From assembly GCA_023846275.1 (NCBI GenBank), contig CM043869.1:19253501-19317500 (forward strand): a stretch of DNA of 64,000 nucleotides. The letters are read 5' to 3'. Of this stretch, positions 49,945 through 62,900 are shown in pieces. How positions within the stretch are numbered: the first letter of the stretch is position 1; every line of letters begins with the position of its first letter. The position numbers and the translations under genes were made by a program. A model generated the notes under the pieces. It ran no database searches. It saw only the letters and a list, made by a program, of their open reading frames with translations, and was not told where the DNA came from. Source of the DNA: Vanilla planifolia (Eukaryota; Streptophyta; Magnoliopsida; Asparagales; Orchidaceae).

Positions 49945-52900
49945 AGTTGCTAATGATAAAGGGATTAGGAAAATTCACTGTTGGTTTAAAAGCACTTGCA
50001 ATTTATCCTCAATAACAAATTAATAGCAAACAATATTAATATAACGTGAAAAGGATAGAAGACAGAAGCACAGCTCTCGACCTAGTATGTCCATACATTA
50101 AAAGCATAAGAATAAAGGCTGCGGGAACAAGTAAGAAATAGGTACAACGCTTTCTAAATGTTGAACTAATAACAAACACAACAAGCATATAAATGGTAAT
50201 GAATTTTTTATCCTTGAGGTTATTCAAAACAAGATTAAAAACGTTAGAAATTTATGAACCTATGGGCAACGAGAAGGAAGAACAGTAACTAAAACGAGAA
50301 ATCTGGAGTCACATACCGGATATCACTACGAACACAAAAGTTTTCACCGATTAAAAAACCCTCGATTACCGTAATCCAATCCCATACACGAAAGTAAACT
50401 AATTTAAAAGAGGAATCGGGAGTCACATACCAGATTTCACTACGAACAGAAAATTCTTCACCGATTAAAAACCTTCGATTTCCGCCTGGAGGTGTCAAGG
50501 TTGTGCAGGCCACCTGCATCAACGAAATCCAACAGAGAACAATCCAACCTTCACCGAGACTCGAGTGTTATTCGATTCCCTCATGCGGTAGCTGTCCGGA
50601 GGAAAACGGCCATCGGCGGATACGCACGGGATTTTTTAGGGCAAGGCAAGTTTAGATATCCAAACACCCGCGGCGCATAAAAATAAAACAAATAAATAAA
50701 AAGAGCAAAAAGACGCCGTTTTTGACGTGAAACGGCCATAAACGGCCTTGAAAGACGGAAAACGACGAGCATCTTTCGGCACAGACCGTGGAATGGCTTT
50801 TGCCATTTAACGTCGTAAACTTTTTCGTTTAAACTTCAAATTTTTTAAACAATCAAAAGTTAGGATCATAGTTATAATCAAAAGTTAGGGAATTCAATTT
50901 TATATTAAGGATATGCTCTTATTTTCAACATCTCTAAAGTCTTTTCTCCTCACTAGACATAATTAGAATACCATTTTGGCCTGAATCATCGAAAGACTCA
51001 TTTTTTCTTCTACAATCATTATTTCTCTAATAGATATCTTAATTGGATTCATTAAAAAACATATCTTCTATGTTTCCTACGTCTATTAGGGTTTCTTCTT
51101 TTAAACCATTGAGTGTGCACTTCTCTTGTTATCTTTTTTTCTTCTAAGATCGATTCAAATTGTTGGTTTATTAGGATATATCCAACCATTTAGATGATTT
51201 GGGTTATTGATTAGAATATTTTTAGCATGTGATCTTAGTCTAAGTTCTATTTGTAGTTTTAGATTGATTATTGATTTTGATTTTAAATTTGATAAGATCT
51301 ATCATATCTTATGATCATAAAAAGGTTTATCACATAAGAGTTATCAAGGAAAGGAAAAAAAGATAAAAGTTGAAAGAAAAATTCTAACTTTAGATTACGA
51401 CTTAAAAAATAAAAGTTGAAAGAGCACATCTTTTTGGTGATCATTTCATGTAATTTTGTAAATATGTGTAGCACCAAAGGTAAAAAAAAGGGTGAAGAGA
51501 TGATGATTTTGAGTTAGTAAGTAAACTTTGCTCAAAGGGTACTATGACAAAAAATTTTGAGATTTGGAGTCTTGTTGAGGATTGTGATGGGTTTCGTAAC
51601 TAGATCAAGAAAGTGAAAGGCCCCATTGAAAGCAAAAATTTGTTTGATTTTTAGCTCTCTCGATGAAAAGTTTCTTACCTGCAATCCTTGTTTCTCACAA
51701 ATGAATGATTACCAGTTTTCTCTATGGAAGGTTTTTATATTTGATCTTTATATTTAATAAGAGAAGTTAAAATTTCTTTAATTAGAGTTGGGCTCACACT
51801 CTTGTTTCATAAAGGTGAAATCACACAAATAAAAGAAATTTTCATTCCATATATTTCATTTTCACGTAGTAAACATCTTTATTTATAAGGACCTCAAAAG
51901 CTTATTAATAATTTTAAGAAAGTTAAAAAATTGGAAAAAAAATAAAAATAAAAAATTGTAAATTAACTGAATCAAGAAGTTCTCAAATTGATCGGTGTTT
52001 TGAGAGACGATAATGACAAGCGATGAAATGGCAGGGTGATTGATGTAATGCTAGTTGATTTGCATGGCATTTTGGGTTTTGATTTTGGCGGGCAGAGTGG
52101 CCAAAGAAGCATTGAAGATTCAACTCTGCTTTTGGGACGATGCAGGTTAGAGAGAATCAATAAGTTGATGGGTTGACACATCCGTTGATCAGGTCAGCAT
52201 GGGTTGAATGGGTTTTGAGTTTTTAGGGTTGATTTGGGTCAAGTGGGTGCTAGACAAGTGGCGACGATGACAGTAACAAAAGAAACCGACAACAAAATGC
52301 AAAGAAAAAATAAGAAAAACTTAATTTTAAGTATTTTAAGTAATTTTCAACTAAAATTTGCATCAACAAACTTATGGATTGATGCTACGCCAACATGTTG
52401 TGTTTACGTTACGTATGACTCATTTATTCTATACTAGTTTTTATTCAATTATAATACTTAAAAATATATATATAATGATGATTTTTTTTATCAATTTATT
52501 TTATATTAAGGAATTTATAATTTTCTAAATGAACTAAGAACAAATGTTATTGCCAATTTTCTTACTTTATTTTGTATGACATAATGATGAAAAAATTTAT
52601 TTAGCTTCAAACATATATGATTAAATGTAGAATTTTATTTCTATAAATTTATTTCTAAACAATAAATTTGACTAAAAATAAAAAAACATTATTATTTACT
52701 CAATACAAATCAAATTAATAAATAATTTGGCTTAACAAAAATTTTAATCAAGATCATATCAATCCTTCTTATCCAAAGCTTTGATTAAGTTAAATAGATT
52801 TAATTCAATATTTAACAAATAATCATATCGACTCAAGTTTACATTGTTAACAATCTAAAGATGAATTATATAGAAATGTTCACAATTATCAAAATGCACT

Positions 52901-53504
52901 TAAAAGTAACAGCATTAGCCATGAAGCAATATATGTGAGAAATAATGAGAAAGAATATGATCCTTTATGCATGCCCTAAAAAGCAAGGTATAAGTGAAAC
53001 TACAAACAAATTCAGTCTAGTTGATTTGAGATTTTTTAAAACAAATCAAAGTCTTAAGAATTAACAAAGACTTAAGAAGAGTGAAGCTAAATTATAAATA
53101 TCATCAATGATTTTATCAAATGTCATATTATCATTTTAATGATTTTTAAAGTTATTATATTTCTTTGACAACTCATACATGACACAAAAAGGATCTTAAT
53201 TGCATGTTCTTTGTTAAATAAGTGTAAAACTACTATGTTTGGTTTTGAAAATCTATCGAGACACAATTATTATTAAAATAAATGCTTCAATCAAAATCAT
53301 GATTGCTTAGTTTTTTCCTATTTTGTTAGATTGAGTGGTAGAACTTGACATGATATTAAGAGGACAAACCATAGATTTAAATGGTGATATTTTATATTTT
53401 TTAAGTTCCTCGATCATGTTTAATGTAATTTTATTTTTTTCTTAAGTGACAGCTTATTAGTTAGTAGTAAGCTAATGTGTGTTATTTTTTTCTTGATTAG
53501 TTAA

Positions 53505-54250
53505 AGGGATGTTATCAATGTCTTAGAGCTAATGAATGTGATTATTCCTATACTTTTTCATGGCCAAGCATGAAAAAAATTGGAATTACATTCTCCCAGA
53601 ATCACCCAATTGAGCTTTACTTTTTGCCACCACTAAACTTTCTCTCTCATCAATATATTATGATAATATGTTATTTTGTTTAAAAGTTGGCTATATTCAT
53701 CTTCATTCAAACTTATTTTAGGTTCTTTCAATCATAGATCATGAGTTTCTTTCTTAATTATTCTGGTCTTATGCAAGACACTATCGATGTCTTATTTACT
53801 CTATTTATGCATGGTAGATACAGATCTAGATAATTTTGTATGCCTTCTATATTATCATGTTTTGAAATGCTCATGAATTTTCATCTTTATTATAACTCTA
53901 AATGAATTGATTACCAACAAGTTGATATCACAGAACTATAATATATCAAGAACATACATGAATTCTTCCTACACAATGCTATAATTGAAATTCTTCCCAC
54001 CGTTCTGTTCGTGTTAAGAGAGAAGATCGTTGAAGTCTCCTGCTATAAGTACGTGGTTTCCTCTCTCAAGGGGTAGTGACAGTTATAAACGTTATTAAAT
54101 GATATTGTATTATGAGTGCTATTTTGTTGCAACTGAAATTGACAATTAACTCTTAAATGAGCTGTTTATGGACTACATGCATTTAAATTGTGACTAGCTA
54201 GATTGGTATTTTTTTAAAACATTTGAAGTTGCTTTCAATATTCATATTGT
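53505..54250 (-). pseudogene. Old LINE ORF2 fragment, partner of the one in copy A
   Basis: Same inverted LINE remnant as at 21.7-22.3 kb, limited to the endonuclease and linker. On the minus strand 'WWQKVKLNWVILG' is readable near 53640-53590; copy A has a stop in place of the second tryptophan shown here. The RT part present in A is missing, cut near 53505. Heavily decayed. Confidence 0.75.
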
Positions 54251-55275
54251 TCTAATTTCAAATCCTATGCTGGTGTATTTCTTATAGGTGTGACATAATA
54301 AACCTAACTCAAATGTTTAGTTCTTGTGTGTGTTGCTTAATTCTTAATTTTGTCGTTTTCTTTTACAAACTACTTTTCTTTTCTTTTTGCATTTTTTTCT
54401 TCAGTCTCATAATGCTGAACTTTCTATGCTACTTGTCTACAAGAACTTTGTGCATTTCTATAGTTGTAGTTGCAATGGTAAATATCAAGATAGATTCCAT
54501 GCTAAATAAACCATTTTCTGCTCAAAACTACATCTTTGCAAATTGGCCACAAGAATGCTTGGACTTATAGTTGAACATGTATTTTCCACATCTAAGCCAA
54601 GCTGCTAATCATTTCAAATCAAACTGTAATAAATGTGCTTGGAATTGAGATGCTTACCCTTAGTTTCATGCCACACAAGCAAGTACTTGGTAATCCAATC
54701 CACTCAAGGGGAAGAAGCAATTCGGTTGATCAAGTTCTCACCAAACACCTATTGTGGCTTCCTCTGTCATCAATGTATTATGCTAATTTAAAAGCTGGTT
54801 ATGTTTATCATCATTCAGATGTCATCTTAGATTCTTCCAATCATAAATCATGATTTTCTTTTCTTAATGCTTTGTTTTTATGTATGACATTACTAATATC
54901 TTGTTTGCTCCATTTGTGCAACACAAATAAAGATCTAACAAATTTTGTATAAACAATATTCATCATGTTACCAATGATTTTCATATTTCATGCTGATTGC
55001 ACAATCTTTAACATCCCCTACTAAAGAATGATTAATGTTCCTAGTTTTCAAGACGTAATATCTTTGTTGAATTTTAATCTATTTGTTCCTTTTCATTTGA
55101 TTATGCAAAATCAGCATATCCACTTAATAAATTTTTGTTTAGTTGTTTGGTTTTGTTGGACAGTACTTTTTGTATTGCTAAAATTAGATTTAATTTTGTT
55201 TGTAGGGGTTTAGTATTGTGCAAGCATTGTGCAGCTTCAATTATGTTTTTATCACAAATACACAACAAACTTTCT

Positions 55276-55520
55276 AAAAAATTTTGTTAAACATGGTTTA
55301 GTGAAACCAAAATTAGCTATTCAAAGCCATGCTACTCTTGTTCAGATTTGCGAGGGAATGGGAGAAGAAATAGCATTAAGGAGAGGATACTTATCTAGAC
55401 TTGTTTGGGCTAAGATTGAATAATAAAAGAGAAGATGAGAGACAAATGGAGGTATGTATTTGAAATTTTCCATTATATTATATTGTTTTTTTAATTAAAG
55501 TATATTTAATACTTTTTATT
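55276..55520 (+). other. Copy-B-specific insert with a protein-like frame
   Basis: Absent from copy A at the matching point (23285). The plus frame ending at 55423 reads protein-like near its end (KPKLAIQSHATLVQICEGMG, then EEIALRRGYLSRLVW), and 'atggag|gtatgt' follows 30 bases after its stop. It could be a captured exon fragment. I do not recognise the family and the length is small. Confidence 0.25.
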
Positions 55521-56461
55521 AAATTTGATATTTTAAAAGCTTGAATTAAAAACTCATGTTCACTTTTAATTTAAATAAGGATAATACTTTTTAATTATAA
55601 TGAGAAGCCTATTTAATTTTATTTGTATGATTTAAGTTGTTAATTTTTTATTTATCTATTTGATCAATACCTATTTCAAAAAAGGTCAATAATATATAAA
55701 AAAATTAGTTGGTTATATTTTTTTTTCTATGTTTTATTTTTGTCTTATGTATTGGTTAATTTCATGTAAGTATTAATGAATTAAAATTTCACAAAACAAA
55801 ATTACAAAATCTCTCAAATTTACAAACTAACTCTTATTGGTGCAATTTTGCCGAGCTGTCCTCTTTAGCATCAAATTATCAAATTATCTCAATTGGTTAT
55901 TTAAGTTATTAATCTATATATTGTCTTTGAAATTTAAACATATGTATATGTATTGCCCTGATTCATATTTAAATTAAATGAAAATCCAAAAACTACAAGT
56001 CGTGGAGGGACTATGTAATCTATTAATCAAAATTTAAACTAAAAGAATCTTACAAAACTATCTATTGGAAAAGGAATTTTTAGTAAAAGTATTCAAATTA
56101 AAATAAAAACTATCCAATAAAATTACAAAATAAAGAGAGAATATGGGTTTCAGGATGTTATTTTAGTTTTCTAATCTTATGAATCTTATTTTAGATAATT
56201 CATCCTCATTGTTTAAGTGACAATAAAAAAAGATGGGGTGTTAAAAAAGATATGATTTTGTACTTAATGTAAAGTTTTATATCATTTTAGCAACATTTGA
56301 TTATAGTGAATACATACATTGAAATTCATTTCACTCTAAAATCTCTTAATCCATGCATGCGGTGGAACCTGACTAACATGGACTCATAGTCATGTGAAAT
56401 TGTTAAATTTCAAGTGATAGGAAGTTTAGGTATCTTGGGAGAATTCTTTGAAAATATGTGG

Positions 56462-57240
56462 TCGTTTGGAAAGAGACGTGGGAAAACGAAGCCAAACTAG
56501 TATAAAATGATATGAGAATATTAGTTAGGAGAGCCTTAGCCAAATTTGTGGGAAATTTGCTCAAGTAATGAGCCATAATAGAGAGGAGAGAGAAGACAAT
56601 GTGTTGTTGTGGAGGAAGAACCAAGGGCAGGCATTCAAGAATATTAAGGAATTCATATAAGGTATTGTAGTGAGTGTTGCAGAAGTATTGTAGCGAATAT
56701 TGTTAGAAGAGAAGGACAAGGAAGGCACTAACTTCTAGAACTAATTTTCGACGAGTCCTTAATAAATGAGAACTTGATATTGGCTAGATTACATCATAAA
56801 ACCCTTAGATTAAAAAATTTGAGTGAATTTCAAATAATATACTGAAGGAGAAATCATTATATAAAAAAAGGTTCTTGATAAGTTTCTAAATGGAGATGCA
56901 TAAAAATTAGTTGTCCTAGATTGTTAAATTTTGGTGTTTATATGAGTTGTCATACTCTTAAGATATCGATATGCCTTTTAAGATAAAATCTAATTGGGCT
57001 GTCATGAGATAACTTAAGGGGATAATAACTTAAAATAATTAAATCAAGATATCACATCTAGTATCAGAGCAAAACTTTATCCTCATTTGATTGGTTCGAG
57101 GATAGAAACTTGTAAGCTTATAACACCTATGATCAAAAAGAGTGAGAAGTAGAGGTCAACTGATGTCCCAAGCAAGGAATCATCGAACAAGGAGAATCTC
57201 CTTGTAAATATCATGGAAGTACACTCCCACAATGTCGTAA
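56462..57240 (+). mobile_element. LTR retrotransposon 5' end remnant (LTR, PBS, leader)
   Basis: A primer-binding-like TAGTATCAGAGC at 57059-57070 is preceded by 'atatcacatc', the usual kind of LTR end and spacer in plant elements. The roughly 590 bases before it would be the LTR, starting where homology to copy A ends. After the PBS, a leader and a gag-like start (MIKKSEK, then a stop, near 57131) follow, then the element is cut. The lineage cannot be assigned; no second LTR was found. Confidence 0.42.
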
Positions 57241-57319
57241 ATTATTCTAAGAAATATAGGAATATAGTAAATCCGTTTAGCAAGCCTTGTTATACTTAAA
57301 ATATCTCTAATTTACAAAA

Positions 57320-57746
57320 GGCATATTATGAGGGATTTAAATAAATTTCTCTTATTGGTACCAAACTATCAAATCATTTAAGTTAATTTTTTATATTCTT
57401 ATTCCCAATATTGATCATTAAAATTTGAATTTTAATATTTTTCTAATATATATTCAAATTAGGAAAAAAACTTTAATACTACAATTCATTGAGAGATCAT
57501 ATATGCAAACCATAAAAACTTAAAACTAAAGAGAATCTCATACTATTATTACTAAATGTGGAGTAAACTTGCATGAGAAGAATCTGAATTAAAATATTTT
57601 TTTATGCTATTAAATTAAAATATAAGGTGGCTACATATAATCGATTAATGTTTTAAGGATGTCAAATTAGTTTTCTAATGCTATCAACCTTATGTTAGAT
57701 AATTCGATTATTCATGAGTTAGAATACAACAATAAAAGAATAAAAA
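57320..57746 (+). repeat. Third, diverged copy of the duplication's 3' part
   Basis: Order and wording match 55830-56240 and 23610-24010: 'tctcttattggt', 'caaattatc' variants, 'gtaatctattaatcaaaa' variants, 'ttagttttctaat', 'gataattc', and finally an 'acaataaaa' run. It is more diverged than A and B are from each other, so it is older. LINE-2 starts just beyond it. Confidence 0.6.
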
Positions 57747-57789
57747 TGCTTGAGGCGCCTTGACAATTTCTAAACTATCATTGGGTGTA

Positions 57790-58317
57790 ATTAGGAATTC
57801 AAGAGGGTTAGGGTTCTGAAGCGGCGGCGTGAAGCGTTCTGTAGCGGCGGCGTGCAACGGCGGAAGTGGCGGCGTAGAAGCGGTCTGAAGGGGTTTTGGA
57901 GCAACGTATTGAAGGGTTCGTGTGGCTGACGGGGTCGTTGCCGGAGGCTCTTCGCTTGGTCCTCTCCAGCCCCGGCGTGGAGGCGAGGTGGAATCCGTTG
58001 GCTGAAGCATTTGCACGGGACGCTGCGGCTGGTGGCTGGGGAGAGATCTCCCATTGCGAACTCAGAAGGTGGGCCGGCGGGCGGCAAGGCACGGCGACTC
58101 TTAGCGGCGGCGAGTCTTGGTTGTCAAAATTGGGCGTTGACCGCGTGGTGGCCCGACTGGCGCGTTCTGTTGGCGTGTGGGGCCTGAGTTCGAGCTCATG
58201 TTCGAATTTGAATTAAGCCAGTTCGCGGGAGTGCTCGAACCGGATTAATTGCACCATTTTTCGCAGGCTATCTTACCACGTCGCCTCTGAGCTCGGGCTG
58301 CGTCACCTGCAGCCCTA
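57790..58317 (+). promoter_or_regulatory. LINE-2 5' UTR / internal promoter region
   Basis: A GC-rich leader with repeated 'gcggcggcg' words, located upstream of the ORF1 ATG at 58318. Full-length LINEs carry an internal promoter in this position. That it acts as one here is inference from position and base composition. Confidence 0.5.
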
Positions 58318-59826
58318 ATGGAGGGAGGAACTACGTGGAGGAGTAGTAGAAGAGCCCGAACTCCCCAGAGCGACTCTTCTACATGCGATGGTTCTTCTTC
58401 TTCTGTTGGTGGCTTATCGGCCTTGAAGCAACCACCCCGTGTGTCCGCAGTGCAGGGCTTGGCTGTTGGGGATGACCAGGATGGAGACTCGGTGAGTAGG
58501 ACTGTGCAAGAGTAGCTGGAGCATATAGGGGAGGAGGTCCATGGGGTCAGGACTGGTTCTGGGGATCCTAATTTCCCTGAGGAGGTGCGTCCCGCCACTG
58601 TGAACAAGGTGAGTTTCTGGGAAGCATTAACTGCCAATAGCGCTCCCAGATATAGTGACAAGGTGATTTCGCACGTGAGACCGGCTAATATTTATGTCAA
58701 ATTGTGCGCAGCGGAAATCCCCGAGTACGTGGAGGGCGGGGATGTGATTATGTCATCAGAAGCTTGCTTGAGGCGCCTTGACTACCACAAGTTTGACCTG
58801 GTTGGCCGTCTCTACGGGAACATCCTTCCTTTCCATGTCATTGAGAGGGTTCTACTCAAGCGCTGGGGCCATATTAACAACTTCAAGATTTTTGATCTCA
58901 TGGCCAACTGTTTTTGCTTGCATTTTGAGTCGATGAGTGAGCGAAACGACATCTGGTTGGGCAGGCCTTAGCAGATCGCCGGCCAAGCCATGAGACTCGA
59001 TCTGTGGTCACTGGAATTCAACCCCAATTCCACATCAGTGATGCGCGCTCCTATCTAGGTAAGGCTCCTCGGTCTCCCACTTATCTACTGGGATGTAGAT
59101 AATATTTTTCGAATTGCTAAAGCCATTGGTGAACCGTTTCTTCTCGACGGCTGGACGGCGGGCTTAGAGCGCTCATCCTTTGCGCGAGTTTGTGTTTGGG
59201 TGAACCTCGCGAAACCTCTTAAGAGGGGCATCTGGATCACTGGGGACTACGGGAGGGTCTATCAACCCTTCGAATACGAAGGGCTGTCGCGCATATGCTT
59301 CGTCTGCGGCCACCTCGGGCATTTGGAGAACTCATGCAAGTCGGCCAAAGCTAGAGGAGCTGACATTAACTAGACCCCGACCACGGTCGTGGCGTGGGAG
59401 GAACGCCCAGGGGTCACCACCACTCTTGGCTGCAATTTGCCTGAGGAACCTGAGGATGACCGCTGGTCAGGTAGGTGGGATGTACATGGCGAGGGGCACG
59501 ACTTGGGCCTTTGGATGATTGTGCAACGGAGGAAAAACAATGGCAAGGGCCCTAGGGGATTAATCAAGCGACCTTCAGGAGATGTTCATAGCCGCACAGC
59601 TCGGGGATATGACGGGGCCAGCAGATCTCAGGGTAGCAAGAGTCCCCCCAGGCTTTGGGGCAGAAGCAGAGTCCGGTGGACAGTCAAGGTTGGGGCGCAG
59701 AGTCCTCCGCCGGCAAAGCTTTCGAATGCTGGGAAATTTGCTAAAGGCGGCCATGCGAATTCTCCATTTCTACAGGGGGCTTCAATGGATGATGGAGCCT
59801 CCATCCCGGATGGGAGTGACCCTTAA
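58318..59826 (+). pseudogene. LINE-2 ORF1 (DUF4283-like plus CCHC knuckle), with nonsense codons
   Basis: The ATG at 58318 starts a frame that stays in register to TAA 59824 (about 500 codons), interrupted by four stops. Two of these, TAG 58969 and TAG 59056, replace tryptophans that LINE-1 keeps (GGPW and PIW). The conserved ORF1 domain (KRWGHINNFKIFDL) is followed by a CCHC knuckle, CFVCGHLGHLENSC, near 59299-59340, and a basic tail with LWMIVQRRK. It supplies the N-terminal portion missing from LINE-1, including SFWEALTANSAPRYSDKV. No indel-type frameshift was seen across the whole frame. Confidence 0.88.
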
Positions 59827-59940
59827 TCAGAATTTCTTGTTGTCCGTGCTTTGTGGGGCACGGAGGCCAGCAAGCCGATTGCTGGAGAGCTGCTCTTAGT
59901 TTGTGTGGGGATGCAGGAAGCAAATCACTATATGACTACT

Positions 59941-62900
59941 ATGCGGATCATCACGTGGAACATAAGAGGTGCCAAGAAGAGCAAATCGAGGGCTTATTTG
60001 CAGCGTCTGGTACGTGAGTGGAACGTGGAGGTTGTTGTGCTACTGGAAATCAAGATGCAGTCTTTCTCCCAGCGCGATGCTAACTGGATTCTTGGGAAGG
60101 AATGGGATTTTGTGATTCAACCATCTTTGGGTATGTCAGCTGGATTATTTTGCTGTGGAAGAAAGAGATCAAGCTAGCACTCACGGCGGCCTCGACCTTT
60201 ATGGTGGCTTGTTCGATTACTGCTCGGCAGGATTGCACCCCTCAACTGCTACTTTGTTTATGGTCCAAGGGTTTCTCAGGGATGCCACGCGATCTAGGAT
60301 GCTATCTGGACATCATACTGTGATAACTCCCCTCTCGTGGTTGCTGGTGATTTTAACTTGATTATGGGCCAGGAGGAGAAGCTAGGAGGTCGGCCTTTCA
60401 TCTACAGCAATGAGCAGCAATGCTTTGCTAATTTTATGCAGGACCTTCAGCTCGCTGACATGGGTTTTTCAGACAACCAATTTACCTGGTGTAATGGGAA
60501 GAAGAGGGGCGCACGCATTCTGGAGCGGCTTGATCGTGCCCTGCTCAATTCTGCAAACCTGATTGCTTTTCCCAACAGTTTGGTACATCATTTGGGCTGC
60601 CTTTGCTCAGACCACTTCCCGTTGTTAATCAATCTGGGTGGCAACAGGATATGGCCGAATTCCAGCAAGCTCTTATTTGAGAGCATTTGGCTCCACTATC
60701 CCTAGTCCTACCGTGTGGTGCAGCAGGCCTGGAGTAGGCGAGCGAATAGGGACTCTATGGAGATTGTTTCGATGAAGTTCAAGCGTTCACTCATGGTGTT
60801 GCGTAGTTGGAGCCGCAAATAGCTGGGGAGTTTGATCAACCGCAACCAAGTGCCTTTACGTGACATTGAGGAGCTGCAGGCAAGAGAATCGAGGGTGGGA
60901 CTCACTGAGGAGTACCATGGGCATCTCATGGAATTGATCACCACCTTCCATAGGGGTTTTGCCCACGAGGAGCAGTGGTGGTGGCAGCGTACCAAGGTCC
61001 ACTTGGCACAGGTCGGGGACGCCAACACGCGCTTCTTTCACAATATGGCTTCGTCTCAGGCCCGTATGAACCATATATCCATGCTCCAGGGTGATGATGA
61101 CCAGGTGGCGGATTCCCCGGACAGCATCGGGCAGGTCTTAACGGAGTATTTTGAGCTCAAGTGGCGTGGCGGCACTTCCAGGGATTTGCTGCAAGTCATC
61201 TCTCCCCCGGCGGTTGTGAATGCTGATGTGGCTTCCAGGCTGGGAGCTAGGGTCACAGGGGAAGAGATCATCGAGGCTATGCGGGGCATCAAGAGGAACA
61301 GGGCACCGGGATGTGACGAGATCTCGGCTGAATTCTTGCACGACTACTGGACCATTGCGCGCCATGATGTCATTAAAGCTGTGCTGGCTTTTTTTTAGGA
61401 CTGCAAGCTCCCGAATAAGTGGAAGGACACCCTTATCATCCTAATTCCAAAGAAGCAGGGCGCGAGCAAGCCGGAGCATTACAGACCCATTAGTCTCTGC
61501 AACACTGTGTACAAGGTGGTGGCACGGGTCTTTGTCGGGAGGCTGAAGCCCGTTTTGTTGGACCTCATTTCGCGGGAATAGGCGGCATTTATCCCTGGCC
61601 ACAGCATTTCTGATAATATCAACATCGCGTAGGAAATGGTTGCTAAGATGCAGACTTGCAAGGGCTTGGCTGAACTCATGGCAGTGAAGCTCGATATAGA
61701 ACAGGCCTATGACCGTGTCTGTTAAGACTTCCTTCTTGAGATGATGGCTATGGGGTTTCCTCTCATCTGGCGGGTCTGGATTGCTGCTTGCATCAGTAGC
61801 CCAAGATTCAGCATCCTCTTCAATGGAATTCGCCTCCCGTAGGTGGTGGCTCAGAGGGGTCTCCGGCAGGGCTGCCCACTCTCCCCGTATCTTTATGTCA
61901 TGGCATCCAAGTATCTCTAGTGCTTGGTGAGGAACCATGAATCCCGACAGCTTTTGGGGTTCCGGCTGGGGATGCATGTGCCCTGCATCTCGCATCTCCT
62001 CTTCGCTGACAACGTCATCCTTTTCGCTCCTGCCTCCCATATCGCTGCCCGTGCCATCAGGAGGATTATCCGTGAGTTTGGGAAGGCCACTGGTCTGCAG
62101 GTGAATCTCGCGAAATCCAGAATCTTCTTTAGCTCTAACCCATGCAAGAAGAAGTCCAGGTTGATCCTTAGGAAGCTCAGCATGGAGGAATGAAGATCTT
62201 TTACATACCTAGGGATCCCCATCACTGCCAAGCGCTTTTCCAAGACTGACCTCAGCTTCTTGCTACAACGGTTGGATGCCATGCTGATCAATTGGAGAGT
62301 CCGGCCTCTTTCACTGGCAGGCAAGGCCATTCTGGTATCGTCGGTCCTCAGTGCCATCCCCTGCCACGTGCTAAGGCATTGTGTTGTGCCTGAGGGGATT
62401 ATTGAGGCCATGGAGCAGCGCATCAGGAGATTTCTGTGGGGTGGGACAAGCAGGGCGAAGGCTATGCATAATGCGGCTTGGGAGTGCATCACGCTGCCAA
62501 AATCTGCAGGTGCTTTGGGCCTCCGGGACCTCTGTGTTTGGCACCGCATTCTTCACATGGAGGGCTGCAGACACATTCTCAATCGGGAGCCTAGCCTCTG
62601 GGTGGATTTGATGCGGAGAAGATATGCTATGGAGGATCCATTGATGAAGGCCCCCCGCAACGCGTCCCCTGTCTGCAAAATGGTGCTGGGGGTAATGCCG
62701 AAGGCCATTTCCATCTTTGTTTGGCATATTGGGGATGGGTGGACGACGAGATTTTTGGAAGATAACTAACTGGGAGTCCTTCTTTTGAGTTGTTGGCCTA
62801 CTTTCATCAATATGAACACCCACTGGCAGGCCAACATCGCTGAATGTCCCCTGTCTAGCAGGAATTGGAATTAGAATGTTATCAGCGCTTGGGCAGATGG

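Larger units (their letters stand above)
49951..56461 (+). repeat. Segmental duplication, copy B
   Basis: Direct-orientation partner of copy A (blocks listed there), about 34 kb away. Compared with A it is missing about 880 bases after 50850, both LTR-like segments and the RT fragment near 51300, and about 1.3 kb after 53485. It has extra sequence at about 52788-53334, 54755-54960 and 55276-55520. The 63-codon ORF partner is at 50036-50227. The GC-rich island is at 50500-50850, with a 10-base loss in the putative first exon. No intact gene. Confidence 0.9.

Noticed and set aside
57708..58661. Pro/Arg-rich minus-strand frames in the LINE-2 5' region
   Set aside because: They arise from GC-rich 'gcggcg' repeats read backwards; no domain is recognisable.
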